NCBI GenBank assembly: GCA_016200345.1 | Contig: JACQEX010000078.1 | Coordinates: forward strand, 1-39,745 | DNA length: 39,745 nt | Direction: 5' to 3' | DNA from: Nitrospinota bacterium | GTDB taxonomy: Bacteria; Nitrospinota_A; UBA7883; JACRGQ01 | The notes under the pieces: model-generated | Told to the model about the DNA's origin: nothing | Database searches by the model: none | Seen by the model: the letters and a program-made list of their open reading frames with translations, nothing else | Position numbers and translations under genes: made by a program | In this document: positions 16,451 through 23,880 of the stretch, piece by piece | Numbering within the stretch: position 1 is the first letter of the stretch | How the letters are laid out: every line of letters begins with the position of its first letter

Positions 16451-16818
16451 TGCAGTGTCCCCGCACCTCTTTTACAGGCGGTGCATGCACCAACACGAAT
16501 TGGTGGCAACGGGATTCATCCTGTTTCTGCGCCCGCAGTAAATGGTTGAGACTTTAAAATGTGAATCAGAGCGAGCGGTTTGAGACTGTATGAGGGTTGA
16601 CGAAGGCAGGGCGCAAGGGCAGGCCGCAGTAAACGACCATATACTTCCGCCATCCAAGTCAGAGCGTGCATTACTGCTACCTGATGAAGGATGCCGAAAG
16701 AAGCCCGCCGCAGTAAACGCTTTACGCTCGTATGTTACAGGTCAGAGAGATAAAGCAGGCAACTTGATAAAGGTTGACGAAAGCTACCGTGGCGTAATTA
16801 TTTAACAGGGACACTACA
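16451..16818. repeat. Inverted-repeat-bounded element made of three ~87-bp units
   Basis: The ends TGCAGTGTCCCCG (16451-16463) and CAGGGACACTACA (16806-16818) are inverted repeats matching 11 of 13. Inside are three related units: TCAGAGCG.. to GACGAAG at 16566-16606, TCAGAGCG.. to CCGAAAG at 16659-16700, and TCAGAGAG.. to GACGAAAG at 16742-16783. Each is preceded by, or paired with, a GCAGTAAA block (16535, 16626, 16710). A 71-residue frame covers part of it but tracks the repeats. It begins at the base after the radA stop and may be a MITE or transposon remnant. Confidence 0.6.
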
Positions 16819-16828
16819 GTAGCCGAAC

Positions 16829-17203
16829 TTACTCGTATCGTCTAAGCTCCTCCTCCGAAAGGCCGAAGTAGTGCCCTATCTCGTGGAACAGGGTTTTGCC
16901 TATCTCGTCGGCAAGCTCTTCCTTCGACGAGCAGAATCTTTGAATGTTTCGTTGGTACAGAAAAACCTTGTCCGGCATTGAACGCGTGTTTAACGGATCC
17001 CCCTTGTCCTTGTATCCGGTGCCGGTAAAAAGCCCCAGCAGGTCGTGCCGCCCGGCGCCCACGCTCCTTGCGTCATCCCGCGTGGGATAATCCTCCACGA
17101 TAATTGAGACGTTTTTAAGCTTTTTTCTGAAAGTCTTCGGCATGCGGCCCATTGCGGACTCCGCAAGCTCCAAAAACTGCTCCTTTGTAACCCTGTACGG
17201 CAT
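16829..17203 (-). CDS. Zincin-like metallopeptidase family protein
   Basis: 124 residues of the small zincin group. The C-terminal motif LFHEIGHYFGLSEEELRRYE contains HExxH plus the conserved downstream FGLSEEEL. The central LLGLFTGTGYKD and the conserved VFLYQRNI strand are also family marks. The proteins are widespread and of uncertain function, thought to be cytoplasmic metal-dependent peptidases. The start is ATG 17203. Confidence 0.85.
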   Translation of the reverse strand: MPYRVTKEQFLELAESAMGRMPKTFRKKLKNVSIIVEDYPTRDDARSVGAGRHDLLGLFTGTGYKDKGDPLNTRSMPDKVFLYQRNIQRFCSSKEELADEIGKTLFHEIGHYFGLSEEELRRYE

Positions 17204-17338
17204 GGCCTACAAGTTACTATGATTCGCCCCGTTTCGCCAATCCGCCGGTTCGTCCTCTTCCAAAAGTGGTAAAATAGCCATCGAGGGCGTGGAGCGCGCC
17301 TCGCCCCCTTTTCAGTCATTTATTTAAGTTGGTGGCCC

Positions 17339-18577
17339 GTGATAAAAAAAATAAAAATCGAGCAACTTACGCCCGGGATGTACGTCCAGGACTTCAACTG
17401 CTCCTGGCTGGAGCACCCCTTTGTCACAAACAGTCTTCTGCTGGAGACGATGAAGGACGTGGACAGGGTCAGGGAATTCGGCATCCGCGAGCTTTACATA
17501 GACACCGTCAAGGGATTGGACGAGGGGGACGCCCTCACCCTTGAGGAGGCCCGCAAAAAAACAACCGAGGAAATGCACGTCGTCTTGGATTGGGAAAGAC
17601 CGACGACAATCAAAAATCGAATAGAGGTGGTGGAGGAACTGCCCAAGGCTAAAAGGGTGAAGCAGGACGCCAAAAAGGCCATCACCGAAATAATGGCCGA
17701 CATAAAACTGGGCAAACAGGTGGAGGTGGAAAAGGCCGAGCACGTGGTGGAGGGAATGGTGGACTCCATTTTTCGCAACGTGGACGCGTTGACTAGCCTA
17801 AGCAGAATCAAGGAGGCGGACCAATATCTGTTCATGCACTCGGTCAACGTCTGCGTGCTTATGGTCTCCTTTTGCAGGTTTTTGAGCCTGGAGCGCGACG
17901 TCATCGTAAGGGTCGGCGTGGGCGCGCTACTGCACGACATAGGCAAGACAAAAATGCCGATTAGAATTCTTTACAAACCGGCGCATCTGACCGAGAAGGA
18001 ATTCGAGGTGATGCAAAAACACGCCACCTACGGCCGCGACATTCTATTAAAAACGTCCACCATCTCAAAAGAGGCCATCCAGGTGGCATACGAGCACCAC
18101 GAGCGTTTCGACGGCACCGGCTACCCGAACAAGCTTGTTGGGGACGGGATATCAAAGTTCGGGCAGATGGCCTCCATCGCCGACGTCTACGACGCCATCA
18201 CCACCGACAGGGTCTACCACAAGGGGATGGAGCCTGCGGAGGCGATACGAAAAATATTCGACTGGAGCAAACACAATTTCAAGGAGGATTTGACGCACTG
18301 GTTCATCAAATGCGTCGGAATATACCCGGTGGGTACGCTCGTGAGGCTGGACAGCGGCCTGCTGGCCGTCGTCGCCGAACCGGGCCAAAAAAGCATTTTA
18401 CGCCCGATGGTAAAGGTTGTTTACGACACGAACAAGCAAAGGCTGGTCAAGCCGTACAACCTGGATTTGGGGGCGGACGCGGGGCCGGGCGCCGAGCAAA
18501 AAATAATCGCCTACGAGGACCCTATCAAGCGCGGCATAAACCCGCTGGATTTCCTCGACCTGCACGGGATTTTTTAA
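17339..18577 (+). CDS. HD-GYP domain protein, probable cyclic-di-GMP phosphodiesterase
   Basis: 412 residues. The N-terminal 100 or so residues match the DUF3391 pattern (IEQLTPGMYVQDFN). The HD-GYP domain has all the key motifs: HDIGK near residue 203, then HHERFDGTGYPNKL and GQMASIADVYDAITTDR. These bind a bi- or tri-metal centre that hydrolyses c-di-GMP to pGpG or GMP. The C-terminal region VGTLVRLDSGLLAVVAE is a small beta domain seen in this group. The start is GTG 17339 with TTGGTGG upstream. A TAAAAT box lies about 65 bases before it. Confidence 0.92.
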   Translation: MIKKIKIEQLTPGMYVQDFNCSWLEHPFVTNSLLLETMKDVDRVREFGIRELYIDTVKGLDEGDALTLEEARKKTTEEMHVVLDWERPTTIKNRIEVVEELPKAKRVKQDAKKAITEIMADIKLGKQVEVEKAEHVVEGMVDSIFRNVDALTSLSRIKEADQYLFMHSVNVCVLMVSFCRFLSLERDVIVRVGVGALLHDIGKTKMPIRILYKPAHLTEKEFEVMQKHATYGRDILLKTSTISKEAIQVAYEHHERFDGTGYPNKLVGDGISKFGQMASIADVYDAITTDRVYHKGMEPAEAIRKIFDWSKHNFKEDLTHWFIKCVGIYPVGTLVRLDSGLLAVVAEPGQKSILRPMVKVVYDTNKQRLVKPYNLDLGADAGPGAEQKIIAYEDPIKRGINPLDFLDLHGIF

Positions 18578-18604
18578 AAGGCCGAACTGCGGGGGGGAGG
18601 GGAG

Positions 18605-19459
18605 ATGAAAATTGCAATTACAGGCTCGACGGGCTTCGTGGGGAAAAATCTTCACGCCGCGCTTGTCACCGAGGGGCACGAGGTGGCGCCTATCGGGAGG
18701 CAGGATTTGGCGGCGGGCGCCGACCGCCTCGCAGAAAAAATGAGCGGGGTCGATGTTGTCATAAACCTCGCCGGGTCGCCGGTTATCGCCAGATGGACGG
18801 ACGGATATAAAAAAGAGCTTTATGAAAGCAGGGTGGGCGTGACGGCACGCCTTGTATGCGCGTTTGAAAAAATGGGGCGAAAGCCGGTGCTTTTTATCTC
18901 CGCCTCCGCCGTGGGGTATTACTCGGACGCCGGAAAACAGACCGAGGAGAGTTGCACCCGGTCGGACGGTCTTTTGGGCGACCTCTGCCAAAAATGGGAG
19001 GACGCCGCGAGACTGGCGGAAAAGCTCGGCGTGCGAACCGTAGTTTTCCGGTTTGGGATAGTTCTTGGCAAAGGGGGCGGCGCGATTGCAAAAATGCTTT
19101 TGCCGTTTAAGCTGGGCCTCGGCGGGATAATCGGCGACGGAAAACAGGCGGTGTCCTGGGTTCATATAAAAGACCTTGAAAGGGCCTTCTCGGCGGCAAT
19201 CGCGCAAAAAACATACGCCGGCGTTTACAACCTTGTCGCGCCAAACCCCACAACCAACAAAGGACTTACAAAGGCGCTTGGCGCCGCGCTGGGCAGGCCG
19301 ACCGTCTTGCCCGTTCCGGCGTTCGCGCTAAGGCTTATTTTTGGCGACGGCGCGGACGTGTTGATAAAAGGGCAGGAGGTCCACCCGAAAAGACTGACGG
19401 AGGCCGGATTCAAATTTTTGTATCCCGACGTCGAGTCCGCCGTGAGAGCCTCGATTTAG
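18605..19459 (+). CDS. TIGR01777-family NAD(P)-dependent epimerase (YfcH-like)
   Basis: 284 residues of the extended SDR type. The N-terminus has the Rossmann glycine motif GSTGFVGKNL, followed by VDVVINLAGSPVIARWT, SASAVGYYSDAG with the catalytic Ser/Tyr pattern, and FRFGIVLGKGGGAI. The C-terminus has the characteristic YNLVAPNPTTNK block and VLPVPAFALRL. Substrate is unknown for the family. GGGGAGGGGAG sits directly before the ATG. Confidence 0.9.
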   Translation: MKIAITGSTGFVGKNLHAALVTEGHEVAPIGRQDLAAGADRLAEKMSGVDVVINLAGSPVIARWTDGYKKELYESRVGVTARLVCAFEKMGRKPVLFISASAVGYYSDAGKQTEESCTRSDGLLGDLCQKWEDAARLAEKLGVRTVVFRFGIVLGKGGGAIAKMLLPFKLGLGGIIGDGKQAVSWVHIKDLERAFSAAIAQKTYAGVYNLVAPNPTTNKGLTKALGAALGRPTVLPVPAFALRLIFGDGADVLIKGQEVHPKRLTEAGFKFLYPDVESAVRASI

Positions 19460-19491
19460 ACCTTCCGTTGTTCGGGCTTATTGACCGCGGA

Positions 19492-19512
19492 TGTATATTG
19501 TTATAATGTACA
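19492..19512 (+). promoter_or_regulatory. Operator overlapping the -10 of the BrnT/BrnA operon
   Basis: A 21-bp imperfect inverted repeat centred at 19502 (half-sites TGTATATTGT and ATAATGTACA, 8 of 10 matching). It contains the -10 hexamer TATAAT at 19502-19507, so a repressor bound here would cover the promoter. The ribbon-helix-helix antitoxin encoded downstream is the obvious candidate. Confidence 0.6.
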
Positions 19513-19516
19513 CACG

Positions 19517-19828
19517 ATGGGGCGGCTTGAGACTTCCGAAGGATTTGAATGGGACGACGGAAACGCCACAAAGAATTGGGATAAGCACCGTGTAAGCCGG
19601 GCGGAGCGCGAGGAGGTGTTTTTTAACGTCCCGATAATTTTGGGGGACGACATAAGGCGCTCCGACGCCGAAAAAAGGTTTTATGTGTTTGGGCGGACGA
19701 CGGCGGGACGGCCGCTTTTTATTTCGTTCACCACGCGGGGCGGGATGATAAGGGTAATCTCGGCCCGGGACATGGATAAGCGGGAAAGGATGGATTATGA
19801 AAAAGCTAAAAAAGATTCCGATTTTTAA
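19517..19828 (+). CDS. brnT: BrnT-family toxin
   Basis: 103 residues from ATG 19517. The family pattern is complete: FEWDDGNATKNWDKHRVSRAE at the N-terminus, then DDIRRSDAEKRFYVFGRTTAGR, and the end IRVISARDMDKRERMDYE. BrnT proteins are RelE-fold ribonucleases that halt translation. A longer reading from TTG 19481 is less likely. The antitoxin begins 32 bases before this gene ends, in another frame, the normal toxin-first order. Confidence 0.9.
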   Translation: MGRLETSEGFEWDDGNATKNWDKHRVSRAEREEVFFNVPIILGDDIRRSDAEKRFYVFGRTTAGRPLFISFTTRGGMIRVISARDMDKRERMDYEKAKKDSDF

Positions 19829-20078
19829 AAGCGAGGACTCCGAGAGGGAGTTTTGGGCCTCGCACAGCGCCAGCGACTACCTTGATTTTTCCAAGGCCAA
19901 AACCGCGATGTTCCCGCGTTTAAAACCCACGACCAGGCCGATTTCCTTAAGGATGCCCGCCCACCTTTTGGAACGCATAATGATGCTTGCAAACAAGGAC
20001 GACGTGCCCTACCAATCATTCATTAAAACCATGTTGTCGGAAGCTGTGGACAAAAAACTTAAAAAGGCAAAAGTTTAG
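19797..20078 (+). CDS. brnA: CopG/BrnA-type antitoxin
   Basis: 93 residues. The N-terminal FWASHSASDYLDFSKAK is the toxin-wrapping segment of this antitoxin group, and the C-terminal RPISLRMPAHLLERIMMLANKDDVPYQSFIKTML is a ribbon-helix-helix DNA-binding domain. It neutralises BrnT and represses the operon. It overlaps brnT by 32 bases, so expression is coupled. Confidence 0.9.
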   Translation: MKKLKKIPIFKSEDSEREFWASHSASDYLDFSKAKTAMFPRLKPTTRPISLRMPAHLLERIMMLANKDDVPYQSFIKTMLSEAVDKKLKKAKV

Positions 20079-20130
20079 CCCGCTTTATTCCGTGAATAAT
20101 CCGGGATTGCCGGATATACTAATCCAAACG

Positions 20131-21039
20131 ATGAACGATTCCGAAAAAACATCCTTTAAATGCGGCTACTGCGCCATAATGGGCAGGCCGAACGCCGGGA
20201 AATCCACCCTGCTGAACCAGCTCTGCGGCGACATGGTGGCGATTGTCACGGACAAACCGCAGACGACGCGCGACTCCATAACCGCGATAAAGACCACGGA
20301 CAAACACCAGATAATTTTTTTGGACACCCCCGGCCTCCACGAGTCGTCCAAGGCCCTAAATAAAAAAATGGCGAGAACCGCGGAGGAATCGGCCGAGAGC
20401 GCCGACGTCCTTTTGTTTCTTTGCGACGCAAGCCGTGAACAATTCCAAACGGATCTCGCGCTGGCGCAAAAACTTTCGGCGGGCGGGAAGCCCCTGCTGG
20501 TCGCCCTAAACAAGACCGACTCGGTTCGCAAGGAAAACCTTTTGCCGCTTATAAAGAAGTGGGCCGACGCCGGGGTCGGAACAATCGTCCCAATCTCGGC
20601 GAAAACGGGTAACGGGGTGCCGGAGCTTGAAAAAGAAATATCCTCGATGCTTCCCGAGGGGCCGGCGTTGTATCCGGAGGACATGATAACCGACCAAAGG
20701 GAGCGGTTTCTCGCCTCGGAAATCATCCGCTCCAAGATAATGCTCTTCACGCACATGGAGGTGCCGTACTCGTCCATGGTCAGCGTGGAGGAGTACAAGG
20801 AGCGTTCGCAGGCGCTCACCGCCGTCAAAGCTATCATCTACGTGGAGAAGGAGTCGCAAAAAGGGATTCTAATCGGGGCAGGAGGCTCGATGATAAAACG
20901 GATAGGCAAGGCGTCCCGAGAAGATTTGGAAAAAAGATTTGGAAGAAAATTTTTTCTGGAGCTGGAGGTCAAGACCAGAAAGGACTGGACCTCTGACGCC
21001 AAATTTTTGAAACGCCACGAGAGCGACTACAAAGGGTGA
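20131..21039 (+). CDS. era: GTPase Era
   Basis: 302 residues from ATG 20131. The G domain has IMGRPNAGKSTLLNQ (G1), TTRD (G2), DTPG (G3) and NKTD (G4). The C-terminal KH domain is visible as GILIGAGGSMIKRIGKASREDLEK. Era binds 16S rRNA near the 3' end and assists 30S maturation. An upstream frame extension to 19987 overlaps the antitoxin gene and is rejected. TATACT lies ten bases before the ATG. recO follows after three bases. Confidence 0.95.
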   Translation: MNDSEKTSFKCGYCAIMGRPNAGKSTLLNQLCGDMVAIVTDKPQTTRDSITAIKTTDKHQIIFLDTPGLHESSKALNKKMARTAEESAESADVLLFLCDASREQFQTDLALAQKLSAGGKPLLVALNKTDSVRKENLLPLIKKWADAGVGTIVPISAKTGNGVPELEKEISSMLPEGPALYPEDMITDQRERFLASEIIRSKIMLFTHMEVPYSSMVSVEEYKERSQALTAVKAIIYVEKESQKGILIGAGGSMIKRIGKASREDLEKRFGRKFFLELEVKTRKDWTSDAKFLKRHESDYKG

Positions 21040-21042
21040 CTA

Positions 21043-21761
21043 TTGCCATTGTTTAGTGACGTGGCGATAGTCCTTCGCGGATACGAGTTCGGCGAGGCCG
21101 ACCGAATAATCTCGTTTTTCACAAAAAATCGCGGCAAGATTCGCGTCGTCGCAAAGGGCGCGCGCAAGCTAAAAAGCAGGTTTGCCGGAAGGTTGGAGCC
21201 TTTTCACAGGGTGGACCTAACTTATTTCGGCAAGGAGCACTCGTCGCTCTTCAAATTAAGCGCGGTGGATTTTAACGCCGTGCGGCCTGCTATCGGGGAG
21301 GATCTCGAGCGTTTTCACCGCGCCTGCTACATAACGGAGCTTATGGAGCTAGCCACGCGCGACGGGGACCCGAACCCGCGCGCCTTCATGGCGGCGGACG
21401 CGGCGCTGGAGCTTGTGGCGTGCGAGTCCAAGCCGAGGGATTTGGACTGGATCGTGCGGTTTTTCGACGTTAAGCTTTTGCACCACCTTGGCGCGGTCGC
21501 CTGCCGGAGACCGCCGCGATAATGTTCGACGTCGAAAAGGGGGGGGCGTTGTGCCACCCCTGTTCGCGCAAGGCGGGAAAGAAAACGCCTATGACGCAGG
21601 GGGCGGCAAAATTTTTAGCCCGGATTGTCTCAACCGAGTTTGGAAAAGCGGCGCGATTGAAACCCTCCCCCGCACTGCTTGAAGAGATAAACGTGGTCGT
21701 AACAGCCTTCCGAGATAGCCGGATTCAATCAAAAATCAGAAGCGAACGTTTCTTTTCTTAG
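21043..21761 (+). pseudogene. recO: DNA repair protein RecO, disrupted by a frameshift
   Basis: RecO annealing/mediator protein. 21043-21522 (TTG start) encodes the N-terminal OB-fold (SDVAIVLRGYEFGEADRIISFF, then KGARKLKSRFAGRLEPF) and helical part up to LLHHLGAVAC. The expected continuation, ETAAIMFDVEKGGALCHPCSRK and the C-terminal helices, is in the next frame up to 21761. The first zinc-binding cysteine pair normally between these blocks is absent, so the shift looks like a small deletion near 21490-21510. Restored length would be about 239 residues, normal for RecO. A sequencing error or a still-active N-terminal protein are alternatives. Confidence 0.8.
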
Positions 21762-22010
21762 TAAATAGTCTAGTATTTCATCCTTTTAGCCTGTTTGCTT
21801 TTGCCATTAATTACCATTATTACATTTAAATGCACTATTTATAACAAGTAGTGTCTATTTTCTTTTACTATTATTTTTCCTAAAAATATAAACCAAATAT
21901 ATTCAATATGTTATTAGCTGGCATTGCCGGTACCCTCCTTGCAATTATTCGTCATGAGCTGATTAAGAAGCAAATAGAAAATAATAAACAGGGAAGTAAA
22001 GGATACAGCG
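21762..22010. other. AT-rich spacer before the cytochrome genes
   Basis: About 250 bases, strongly AT-rich, with no clear RNA. A 59-codon frame at 21908-22087 runs into the dihaem lipoprotein gene in another phase and has no ribosome-binding site, so it is left out. The promoter of the cytochrome genes is presumably here. Confidence 0.5.
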
Positions 22011-22688
22011 ATGTTGATAAACAGAAGTCTGGTAGTTTTGGCGTTCCTAATCGGAGTATCCATATTAAGCATTTCGGCGTGCGGTAGCGCCAATCCGTCG
22101 GCCCCTACTTCCCCGAACTTTTTATCCGCCACGACCGTATCCGCCCCGGTGTCGGCCACAGGCACGTGGGCCTCCATGGGTGTAAAAACCGCAACCGACT
22201 CAACCGGAGTCTCTTCCGTAAATCACAACCAGTATCTTGTCGGAAGTCATTCGGCTTTTAAGTGCGTTGATTGTCACGCGCCCGGCGTAGCAAGGGAGGC
22301 GATTTGCGCCTCGTGCCACAGCCTCACATCGGCGCCGTTGTCCGCTGGCTGGGCGCCTGAGATGGAATGCAAAACCGTCGCCCTCATATCCTCCACATAC
22401 GACACAAATTATTTTACTTATGAAATAACTTCATATTGCTATAAACCGCGCGTTGCTTTAAAGTTTGGACGGAGAGGGAGGGGCGATTTTGAGGATAAAG
22501 AGGATAAAGAGGATAAAGGGGATGAGGGGCCGTTCGTTATTTCTTTTATGCGCCACGGTTTTTTTGGCGTCGGTTTGTCCAAAACAATCGGAATCCGTCC
22601 CGGCTTTCACGCGCCAAACCAAACTCCCATGCACTTCCTGCCACTACCAGTTTTTCCCACAGCTAAACGCATTTGGCAGGGCCTTTAA
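22011..22688 (+). CDS. Dihaem c-type cytochrome lipoprotein, C-terminus doubtful
   Basis: Signal peptide with a lipobox (ILSISAC, lipidated Cys 24), a Ser/Thr/Pro-rich linker, and two haem-c sites CVDCH (85-89) and CASCH (99-103). It would be an outer- or inner-membrane-anchored periplasmic electron carrier. AAAGGA lies nine bases upstream. After about residue 125 the sequence loses haem-protein character and reads through a promoter-like AT-rich stretch into the next gene, overlapping it by 167 bases out of frame. The original stop was probably lost by a frameshift. Confidence 0.68.
   Translation: MLINRSLVVLAFLIGVSILSISACGSANPSAPTSPNFLSATTVSAPVSATGTWASMGVKTATDSTGVSSVNHNQYLVGSHSAFKCVDCHAPGVAREAICASCHSLTSAPLSAGWAPEMECKTVALISSTYDTNYFTYEITSYCYKPRVALKFGRRGRGDFEDKEDKEDKGDEGPFVISFMRHGFFGVGLSKTIGIRPGFHAPNQTPMHFLPLPVFPTAKRIWQGL
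22491..22517 (+). repeat. Three tandem copies of GAGGATAAA
   Basis: The 9-mer is repeated exactly three times just before the ATG of the haem-containing outer-membrane protein. The unit is a multiple of three, so copy-number change would not alter frame but would move upstream sequence relative to the start. In the upstream reading frame it encodes an acidic-basic repeat. Confidence 0.8.
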
Positions 22689-23877
22689 GCTGGGCGGGTT
22701 CACGCAAACCGAGCCGGGCGCGGAAGGCGGCGGACAAAACGCCGACGCGACAAACATCAACGCCGCGGTTATGATTGACTCCGGCCTGCTGATGGGCGGC
22801 AACGGCGGACTGAACGGCGACAACAACGGCAACTGGCAGATTGGGAACGAACCGGCGCTGTTTGCAGGGGGACGCATCGGCCCCAACACAGGCGCGCTTG
22901 TAAAAATTAGCAGGGTAAGCGACAACTTTAAATTTGTATACAGCGACGACGGGCCGGGAAGCCGCAGGGGCGTGGTTGTTTATAGAACCGCAACGGGCGG
23001 GCCGGGCTACTCCATGGATTATTGGAACACCGGCTCCGACAACGCCGGCTGGGGCTGGCGCGGCGGCAACGACCTTTTCATAACGCGGGCCTTCGGGCCG
23101 AACAGCGGAACCCCGGCCGAGGGGATCCACCTTTTTTACGGAACTAGGGAGATGTTTCTAAATTTTGGCGCCTTCGCCCCGGTGGGGGACAACCTTAACG
23201 GCGTCGGCGGAGCGGGGGCGAACGTCGGGGCAAACCTTGCAAAATATTTTCGACTGGCGTGGTCCCCCACCGTCATATACGGGGTTGATTTTATGCTGGG
23301 CGCGCAGACGACGTTTGGCACCGCCACCCTAAACGGCGGCGAGAACTACGCAACCCAAGGCGGAGGCCCCAACGGGATAAACATAGACGCCAACTCAACC
23401 TTATATGACGCGCAGGCCCAGTGGGATTTGGCGGGTCGTCCGGCGCAGTTAACAATCGCGCACGCACTGATTCCCGCCGAGTCTTTCAACAACAAACAGG
23501 CCGTGGCCGTCCTCACAAGCCCTCAAAACAACCAGCAAAGCGCGACGCTGTACAGCATCTACAAAAACGGGATATATAACACCAGAGCCAACGCCATCTC
23601 CGGATTTGACGCCTCGTTTTCCCTTGCCATAAGCAAAAAATTCGGCTTTAAGACGGCCTACGGCTCGCTGACCGGAAACGGCACCTCGTGCAACGTCACC
23701 GATTGCGCGGGATATATTTCCGGCGTCGACGTCGGAGGCTGGTGGAACGCGTCGCAAAACATCAAGCTTGCTATTGAGGAGGTGTTTTATTTCGGCAACA
23801 CGAATCTTTTTGGGCCTTCGACCGCGTCCATGCACGAAACGAGCGCGACGACGTTGGAGTTCGAATTTTTGTTCTAG
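22522..23877 (+). CDS. Monohaem outer-membrane beta-barrel-like cytochrome
   Basis: 451 residues from ATG 22522. A signal peptide (GRSLFLLCATVFLASV) is followed immediately by PAFTRQTKLPCTSCHYQFFPQLNAFGRAFKLGGF with one haem-c site CTSCH, then a long Gly/Asn/aromatic-rich region of alternating strands ending LEFEFLF. A C-terminal Phe and this composition are typical of outer-membrane barrels. The family is found near respiratory and metal-redox genes, but its role is not settled. The start at 22522 is preferred over the TTG at 22465 because it gives a clean signal peptide. It shares a promoter region with the dihaem lipoprotein. Confidence 0.75.
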   Translation: MRGRSLFLLCATVFLASVCPKQSESVPAFTRQTKLPCTSCHYQFFPQLNAFGRAFKLGGFTQTEPGAEGGGQNADATNINAAVMIDSGLLMGGNGGLNGDNNGNWQIGNEPALFAGGRIGPNTGALVKISRVSDNFKFVYSDDGPGSRRGVVVYRTATGGPGYSMDYWNTGSDNAGWGWRGGNDLFITRAFGPNSGTPAEGIHLFYGTREMFLNFGAFAPVGDNLNGVGGAGANVGANLAKYFRLAWSPTVIYGVDFMLGAQTTFGTATLNGGENYATQGGGPNGINIDANSTLYDAQAQWDLAGRPAQLTIAHALIPAESFNNKQAVAVLTSPQNNQQSATLYSIYKNGIYNTRANAISGFDASFSLAISKKFGFKTAYGSLTGNGTSCNVTDCAGYISGVDVGGWWNASQNIKLAIEEVFYFGNTNLFGPSTASMHETSATTLEFEFLF

Positions 23878-23880
23878 CGG

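Noticed and set aside
16590-16805. 71-residue frame downstream of radA
   Set aside because: It follows the imperfect repeat units of the 16451-16818 element and has no family match or ribosome-binding site.
21908-22087. 59-codon frame before the dihaem lipoprotein
   Set aside because: No ribosome-binding site, and it runs out of phase into a gene with a clear signal peptide.
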